Source: Methanoregula sp. (GTDB lineage: Archaea > Halobacteriota > Methanomicrobia > Methanomicrobiales > Methanospirillaceae). From it: a DNA stretch of 8,718 bases. A program made the translations under genes and the position numbers. Shown in pieces: positions 3,959 to 8,718 of the stretch. The notes below the pieces were generated by a model that worked only from the letters and a program-made list of their open reading frames with translations, ran no database searches and was not told the origin of the DNA. The DNA lies in NCBI GenBank assembly GCA_030653335.1, contig JAURZP010000281.1:1-8718 (forward strand), written 5' to 3'. Positions within the stretch are counted from its first letter, which is position 1. The number at the start of each line of letters is the position of its first letter.

Positions 3959-6907
3959 ATGCCGCAAGTTCAACCACCCTTACATTCAGTTACAGACTTT
4001 AAACCCGGTAACCATGCCTGTTGTATCTATGATACTGATGAAGAGCACCGGAATATTATCACACCGTTTCTCCGCAGGGGTCTCGAACAGAACGAAAAAG
4101 TAGTCTATATTGCCGATGCCAGAGACCCCAGAACCATTATAAACTATCTGAAAACCGATGGTGTTGATGTTGAACATTACCAGAAAAAAGGACAGTTCAA
4201 CATCCTCTTGATTACTGATGTTTACCTGAAAGGGGGAGTATTCGATCCTGACTGGATGATGTCAATCCTTTTATCTGATACACAGGAAGCGCTTGCTGAA
4301 GGGTATACCGCACTCAGGGTGACTACTGAGATGTCATGGGCGCTTCGTGGGTTGCCCGGGTCAGAACGGCTGATGGAGTATGAGAATAAGTTGGACAACT
4401 ATTCTAAAGGGAGTGAATTTCTCAGTGTTTGCCAGTACGACCGGCGTTGTTTCTCCAATGGACAGTTCCATGATGTGCTCGCGGTGCACCCGTTCGCCGT
4501 TATCGGAACCAGCGTTTATGATAATTTTTACTATGTTCCGCCAAAAGAGCGTGCGAAAGAAAATCCGTCGGGTAAACAACTGAATTCCTGGATCTCAAAT
4601 CTCATGAACTATAATAACGCGGAGGAGGCGCTGCGGGAGAGCGAAGCAAAGTTCCGGCTCATTGCCGATAATACCGCTGATAGCATCTGGATTTTCGATA
4701 TGGATATGCACCTGCAGTACATCAGTCCGTCGGTAGAAAAGATGAAAGGATTCACTGTCGAGGAGGTGTTGTCACAGTCACTTGAAGAGATGATGACCCC
4801 AGAGTCTCTTGAATCGTTGATGAAACGTTTCCACCATGAGATGGCGCTGGAGGCTTCGGGCACGGCTGACCCTGACAGGACGGTCTCATTCGAGACCGAG
4901 GAGTATTGTAAGACCGGTACAACAGTGCTGGTAGAGAATTCTGTAACCCTTCTCCGGGATGCACAAGGCCGTCCTGTCAGGATGCTGGGGATTTCACGCG
5001 ACATCACCGGGCGCAAACGTATGGAGGATGCACTCCGCAAAGAACGGGATTTCGCGGAGAGCGTAGTCGGGACTGCGCAGGCAATTATCATGGTTCTTGA
5101 CACGAAGGGACATATCGTCTATCTGAATCCCTACATGGAGGAGATTTCCGGTTATATTCTGGAGGAGGTGAAGGGTAAAGACTGGTTTGAGATGTTCCTG
5201 CCATCTCACATTCAGGAAAGCACCCGGTCATTATTCTTAAAAGCCGTTTGCGAAACCCAGACAAGCGGCAATGTTGATACTATCATTACCAAAGACGGGC
5301 GCGAACGGCTGATCGAATGGTATGACAAGACGCTCAAAAACGCTGACGGCAGCATTAAAGGACTGCTCGCCATTGGACAGGATGTCACCGATCAGAAGCA
5401 TATGGAGGAGGCGCTCCGAAAAAGTGAAGAGAAATACCGGGGGCTGATCGAACAGACTGGAGAAGGTGTCTGGATAATTGACAGGGATTACCGGACGACA
5501 TTTGCCAACAACCGGCTTGCGGCGATGCTTGGCTATACCCCACAGGAGATGATAGGAAAACAGATACGGGAATTTATGCCAGCCGGGGATATGGAGATAC
5601 ACATCCGGCGTATCAGGGAGCGGCTGGAAGGAAAAGGTGACCGGTTTGAACAAAAATTCTTCCGTAAAGACGGCTCGGCGCTCTGGGCTATTACATCAGT
5701 CACGCCGTTGGCAGAAGAAAAGGGACTTGTCGGTGCTTTTGCCATGCTTACCGATATTACCGACCGCAAACGGGCAGAAGAGGCGCTGCATGAAAGCGAA
5801 GAACGGTATAGAATTCTCACGGACGCTGCACATGATGCGATCTATACGTTAAGTCCGGAGGGAGTGGTGACGTATGTGAATAGTGCGGGGTCTGCATTGA
5901 CAGGCATGCCCCCCGAAAAAATTGTCGGGTTATCTCTCGAAAGTCTGTATCACCCCGATATTGCACAGGAATTACGGGCAAATCTGGATAAGGTTATCTC
6001 AACAAAGAGACCGGTTCGTTTTGACGCCAAATTCTGGCACGAAAACCCGGGCCAGATAACCTGGCTTGATGCCCAGCTTGTTCCCCAGTTCGGTCCTGAC
6101 GGGTCTGTTGTTCAGGTAATGGGGATATCCCGTAGTATTACCGACAGAAAACACGCGGAAATGTTACTGAAACGGTTTAATGAAGAACTTGAATCGAAGG
6201 TCCGTTTGCGTACATCTGAACTTGAATACAACAACGCTCTGCTTGAGAATGAGGTTATCCAGCGAACACGGGCGGAGGAAAGTGTACGGAAGTCTTTAAA
6301 CGAGAGAGAACTCCTGCTCCGTGAGATCCACCACCGGGTCAGGAACAATTTCCAGATTATTTTAAGTCTCATCTCCCTCCAGTCCCGGAATATCAAAGAC
6401 CAGAAAATATTAGAGACAATAGGGGAGTTCCAGAACCGCATCGTTGCGATGGCACATGTCCACGATAAGATGTACAGTGCCGATGACATTTCCAGTATCG
6501 ACCTGTCTGAAATCTGTACATTTCTGGGAATGAACCTTTTCAAGTCCTATAAAGTCGATCCTCAGCAGATCCGGTTTAACATCGAAATGAAAGACCTGCT
6601 GATTACCATAGAATCTGCAATCCCCCTTAGCCTCATCATCAACGAACTCATCTTAAACTCAATAAAGCACGCGTTTCCCCAAGGTGCAACAGGGGAGATC
6701 ATCATTGCAGGACGCCGGGAAGCCGACAGCCTTGTGCTCTCCTTCAAGGATACGGGGATCGGTATACCGGAAGACCTTGACTGGATGAGAAGTTACCAAT
6801 CGCTGGGGCTCCGGTTGGTGGTAAACCTGGTGGAACAGTTGGATGGCACTATTGAACTTGATCGGACAACTGGAACTGCGTTTACAATTGTCGTGAAGGA
6901 AAAATAA
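3959..6907 (+). CDS. Soluble sensor histidine kinase: MEDS, four PAS, HisKA_2, HATPase
   Basis: A 982-residue protein with no signal peptide or membrane segment, so a cytoplasmic sensor. The order is a MEDS/DcmR-type sensory domain (about 14-194; GNHACCIYDTDEEHRN and VCQYDRRCF), then four PAS modules (about 225-355, 362-484, 486-607 and 610-734). Each PAS ends in a D[IV]T-[DG]-[RQ]K-like motif. A coiled coil (734-784) follows, then a HisKA_2 dimerisation domain with REIHHRVRNNFQIILSLISL; the phosphoacceptor is probably the His before RVRNN, about residue 792. The HATPase has N box INELILNSIKHAF (894-906), G1 DTGIGIP (931-937) and G2 SLGLRLV (948-954), so it looks catalytically intact. MEDS is named for methanogens and methylotrophs and is thought to sense small organic molecules; the ligand here is unknown. 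No response regulator lies nearby, so the partner must be elsewhere. A 1013-residue form from ATG 3866 is less likely. Confidence 0.93.
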   Translation: MPQVQPPLHSVTDFKPGNHACCIYDTDEEHRNIITPFLRRGLEQNEKVVYIADARDPRTIINYLKTDGVDVEHYQKKGQFNILLITDVYLKGGVFDPDWMMSILLSDTQEALAEGYTALRVTTEMSWALRGLPGSERLMEYENKLDNYSKGSEFLSVCQYDRRCFSNGQFHDVLAVHPFAVIGTSVYDNFYYVPPKERAKENPSGKQLNSWISNLMNYNNAEEALRESEAKFRLIADNTADSIWIFDMDMHLQYISPSVEKMKGFTVEEVLSQSLEEMMTPESLESLMKRFHHEMALEASGTADPDRTVSFETEEYCKTGTTVLVENSVTLLRDAQGRPVRMLGISRDITGRKRMEDALRKERDFAESVVGTAQAIIMVLDTKGHIVYLNPYMEEISGYILEEVKGKDWFEMFLPSHIQESTRSLFLKAVCETQTSGNVDTIITKDGRERLIEWYDKTLKNADGSIKGLLAIGQDVTDQKHMEEALRKSEEKYRGLIEQTGEGVWIIDRDYRTTFANNRLAAMLGYTPQEMIGKQIREFMPAGDMEIHIRRIRERLEGKGDRFEQKFFRKDGSALWAITSVTPLAEEKGLVGAFAMLTDITDRKRAEEALHESEERYRILTDAAHDAIYTLSPEGVVTYVNSAGSALTGMPPEKIVGLSLESLYHPDIAQELRANLDKVISTKRPVRFDAKFWHENPGQITWLDAQLVPQFGPDGSVVQVMGISRSITDRKHAEMLLKRFNEELESKVRLRTSELEYNNALLENEVIQRTRAEESVRKSLNERELLLREIHHRVRNNFQIILSLISLQSRNIKDQKILETIGEFQNRIVAMAHVHDKMYSADDISSIDLSEICTFLGMNLFKSYKVDPQQIRFNIEMKDLLITIESAIPLSLIINELILNSIKHAFPQGATGEIIIAGRREADSLVLSFKDTGIGIPEDLDWMRSYQSLGLRLVVNLVEQLDGTIELDRTTGTAFTIVVKEK

Positions 6908-6978
6908 TAAACAGGAAATGAGCATACGGCATCTCTATTGAATCAAAATTTCCCAATGTATTATGAGAATGAAAACAA

Positions 6979-6991
6979 TTTTTTTTTTTTT
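6979..6991 (+). terminator. T13 tract downstream of the kinase
   Basis: Thirteen consecutive T residues lie 71 nt after the kinase stop. This is the longest homopolymer noticed in the window and a strong candidate U-tract terminator for the kinase transcript. It also insulates the promoter-like region at 7067. Confidence 0.65.
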
Positions 6992-7066
6992 AAAATCTCT
7001 CGCATCCGTCCTGCTTTAGAACGACTTATGCCACGGTGAGCGTCTTAATAGTACCTCCCCATAGCA

Positions 7067-7077
7067 TTTTTATAAAT
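7067..7077 (+). promoter_or_regulatory. TATA box of an unidentified transcript
   Basis: TTTTTATAAAT is one of the best box A matches in the window, set in an AT-rich stretch just before GC-rich sequence. Initiation would be expected near 7097-7102, immediately before a stem-loop and a short ORF. No recognisable gene follows on the plus strand, so what it drives is unknown. Confidence 0.5.
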
Positions 7078-7102
7078 CATAAATCTCTTTCTTGGTTCCT
7101 GT

Positions 7103-7125
7103 GGAGAATATGCCAAATATTCACC
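7103..7125 (+). promoter_or_regulatory. Stem-loop at the predicted transcript 5' end
   Basis: GAATAT (7106-7111) pairs with ATATTC (7117-7122) around the loop GCCAA. GG (7103-7104) and CC (7124-7125) extend the stem past an A-A mismatch. It lies at or just after the start predicted from the TATA box at 7067-7077 and would bury the ATG at 7110. It may be an operator or a 5' RNA structure. Confidence 0.35.
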
Positions 7126-7421
7126 CGGTTTGTAAAAATACAGTAGATTTACACCTCGCTTATTGGCCCCCAAAGACCCTGAAATCACCGGCAGTCGAAA
7201 GCAGAGCTACACAATTATTACTGAGAAGAAAGTCACCGGGGTCGCAGGGTTCGGGGACTTCGCGAGCACACCCCGGCGCCACCGCCCGACGTGAAAGGGG
7301 GGATCACAAAACCCAGTTTGTTTCCACCCGACCATGCTTACCCCAGTGGGCGTTTGGGATCGCCCCGCCAATCGCTACCAAGTGTGGATTTTTACCGGGC
7401 AATTTTCAGGGATTCTTCTAA
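7110..7421 (+). CDS. Doubtful small ORF, 103 codons, no family recognised
   Basis: The frame starts at ATG 7110, preceded at only 3 nt by GGAG (7103-7106) and at about 35 nt by a good TATA box. It encodes MPNIHPVCKNTVDLHLAYWP and then a Pro/Arg/Ser/Gly-rich stretch, ending in GNFQGFF. No domain, membrane segment or motif is recognisable, and the composition of the second half looks like translated noncoding DNA. A TTG six codons upstream is an alternative start. A structured RNA or a gene relic would explain the same sequence. It is listed because promoter, binding site and ATG line up; I would not assign any function. Confidence 0.2.
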   Translation: MPNIHPVCKNTVDLHLAYWPPKTLKSPAVESRATQLLLRRKSPGSQGSGTSRAHPGATARRERGDHKTQFVSTRPCLPQWAFGIAPPIATKCGFLPGNFQGFF

Positions 7422-7541
7422 CTATCCCGCTTATCTTGGGGTTCGGTGATCACCCGTCCAAACAGCCCTGTCGTGGAATCTGGGGGTGAAATGGGGACGG
7501 GTTGGGATTATCTCGCCCCGGTTTTGTTCTTTAAGTCTGAT
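7422..7541. other. Convergent intergenic end with short symmetric elements
   Basis: Between the doubtful ORF and the stop of the minus-strand kinase there is no gene. A 10-bp perfect palindrome GGTGATCACC (7445-7454) overlaps the left arm of an 8-bp inverted repeat, ACCCGTCC (7452-7459) and GGACGGGT (7495-7502). No clear U-tract terminator for the minus-strand kinase is visible here. Confidence 0.4.
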
Positions 7542-8718
7542 TCATCCCGTTCTGCCCGTGAACCGGTACCCCCCTTTCGGCACAAAAATCTCAAACCGTG
7601 CTCCTTTGCCCTGCTCACCGGTCTCCCTGATGGTGATGCCGGTCATGCCGAGTATCTCCTGGGACAGGAACAGGCCAAGACCGGTATGTTTGAAATATTT
7701 CCGGTTGAAAATGTTCTCCTTCTCAAGCAGCGGGATCCCTGCCCCGTCATCCTCGCAGACAATGAGCAGGTTATCTTCAGATTCCTTTTGGGTGAAGGTA
7801 ATTCCGGTGATACTTCCACCATGCCGGATTGCATTCTCTACAATGTTGTAAAAGACCTTTTCAAGCAGCGGATCGGCATAGATCTCGGTGTGTTCAATAT
7901 CCACCGATACCCTGACAGGTTCCGTGTTGAGGGGACGGATTGCCTGAAGGATAGTCTTTTTCACGTCCTGCCACTGTGGCGAATGGACACCGATGTCCTG
8001 ATAATCTTTCGTAAAACTGATCTGGTGCTGGATGGCATCTGTGGCAGTCTCTTCCTTTTTGATAAATTCACGCAGCATCGTATCCGTTACCTGACTTTTT
8101 GAGAGTTCGATGTACCCGCGCAGGATCGTGAGCTGGTTGAGGATGTCGTGGCGCGTGATACTCGAGAGGATATTTAACTTTTTTATTACCTGCCTGAGCG
8201 TCTTATCCATCTTTTTCCGCTCGGTGATATTCCGTGTGACAGCGAGCGTGACCAGCTTTCCCTGCAGGGTTACAACATGGGTACGGACCTCCACAGGAAA
8301 GATCGTCCCGTCTTTTTTCCGGTGCTCCGTTTCGAACTGTGAACCGCCGGTAATCCACTGGTCTTCAATGATCTTTTCAATTGGAGGATGATAGTAATCC
8401 GTAGTGATATCCATCGGGCCTTTCTGCAGCATCTCTTCTTGCGTATACCCCAGCATTGAGCAGGCGACATCATTGACAACGATGAATTTTCCGGGGGGTG
8501 CATCTTTTGGGATCTCGTAAATCTCGATGGCATCAGTGGTGTTGTTGAAAATGTCACGGAACTTCTGCTCGCTCTCCAGCAGGTCAGACTGGGATTTTTC
8601 AATCTGGTCCAGCAGGTTGTTCATAGTACCAGCCAGGCGTGACAGCTCGTCATTGCCGGTGGCCCTGATCCGGGCAGAGCGGCCCTTCTTCTCCGTAATT
8701 TCCATGATATCCGAACTG
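7542..8718 (-). CDS. Sensor histidine kinase, HAMP-PAS-HisKA-HATPase (N-terminus outside window)
   Basis: The frame is open to the right edge; the ATG at 8705 is internal, because the residues before it (SSDI) and after it continue the second half of a HAMP domain (GRSARIRATGNDELSRLAGT and following). Numbering from that Met, a PAS domain spans about 44-165 (FRDIFNNTTDAIEIYEI to NITERKK). A HisKA-like H box, SSITRHDILNQLTILRGYIE, gives phosphoacceptor His186. The HATPase has N box FYNIVENAIRHGG (285-297), G1 EDDGAGIP (318-325) and G2 TGLGLFLSQEI (341-351). The HAMP remnant implies a missing membrane-anchored sensory part, possibly CHASE4-like as in many methanogen kinases, though that cannot be seen. 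It autophosphorylates and passes phosphate to an unknown regulator. It is convergent with the MEDS kinase and of a different HisKA class, so it is not a recent duplicate of it. Confidence 0.93.
   Translation of the reverse strand, partial: SSDIMEITEKKGRSARIRATGNDELSRLAGTMNNLLDQIEKSQSDLLESEQKFRDIFNNTTDAIEIYEIPKDAPPGKFIVVNDVACSMLGYTQEEMLQKGPMDITTDYYHPPIEKIIEDQWITGGSQFETEHRKKDGTIFPVEVRTHVVTLQGKLVTLAVTRNITERKKMDKTLRQVIKKLNILSSITRHDILNQLTILRGYIELSKSQVTDTMLREFIKKEETATDAIQHQISFTKDYQDIGVHSPQWQDVKKTILQAIRPLNTEPVRVSVDIEHTEIYADPLLEKVFYNIVENAIRHGGSITGITFTQKESEDNLLIVCEDDGAGIPLLEKENIFNRKYFKHTGLGLFLSQEILGMTGITIRETGEQGKGARFEIFVPKGGYRFTGRTG

Noticed and set aside
4620..5810. Repeated GAGGAGGCGCTGC-like DNA within the kinase
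   Set aside because: These are codons for the conserved EEALRKSE linker helices between PAS domains, not an independent repeat element.
7246..7262. GGTTCGGGG resembling a tRNA T-loop
   Set aside because: Flanking bases do not form a T stem, and no acceptor, D or anticodon arms can be built around it.
7446..8102. 218-codon plus-strand frame opposite the right-hand kinase
   Set aside because: It lies almost wholly antisense to conserved kinase motifs (N, G1 and G2 boxes) and shows no family features.
8270..8602. 110-codon minus-strand frame within the right kinase
   Set aside because: It is a shifted frame across the PAS domain; the main frame has full family motifs.
1..8718. CRISPR array, insertion sequence or integrase
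   Set aside because: No regularly spaced repeats, transposase motifs or att-like flanks were seen on either strand.

Overview
The window looks like a methanogenic archaeon, most likely a member of the Methanomicrobiales close to Methanoregula. This is inferred from the gene families. Archaeal-type D-aminoacyl-tRNA deacylase, FtsZ, SecE and Spt5 form one tight gene set, and the rest of the window is two cytoplasm-facing sensor kinases of the kinds methanogens carry in large numbers. One has a MEDS (methanogen/methylotroph DcmR sensory) domain and one has the tail of a HAMP domain. Box A-like promoter sequences and U-tract terminators also fit an archaeon.

Left part (1-3327). A minus-strand gene leaves the window at the left edge, and its start shares a short AT-rich divergent promoter with a four-gene plus-strand set. 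The set is dtdA (155-1471), ftsZ (1468-2559, ATGA overlap), secE (2566-2775) and spt5 (2781-3305), closed by a T-rich tract at 3314-3327. Its products cover removal of D-amino acids from mischarged tRNA, the cytokinetic ring, the membrane protein channel and transcription elongation. Spacing of 6 nt or less implies one transcript with coupled translation. A 14-bp perfect inverted repeat surrounds a near-consensus TATA box inside the 3' part of dtdA. This is a candidate regulated internal promoter for ftsZ-secE-spt5. A 12-codon open frame ends exactly on the dtdA start codon (TAATG).

Middle part (3328-6907). About 630 nt without a convincing gene follows, ending in a promoter-like region with nested symmetry: an 11-bp perfect inverted repeat around a TATA-like box, then a 13-bp imperfect one. 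These lie upstream of a large soluble histidine kinase (MEDS, four PAS domains, coiled coil, HisKA_2, HATPase). Ribosomal protein L11, which often follows spt5 in euryarchaea, is not here.

Right part (6908-8718). A 13-T tract follows the kinase. Then comes a good TATA box, a stem-loop at the predicted transcription start, and a block of roughly 400 nt, GC-rich in its central part, that I could not assign (small protein, RNA or relic). A second histidine kinase (HAMP tail, PAS, HisKA-like, HATPase) lies on the minus strand, convergent with the first, and runs off the right edge. No response regulator, mobile element, CRISPR array, tRNA or rRNA is visible. I did not find a clearly new multi-gene system; the strongest unexplained signals are the symmetric promoter-like elements.
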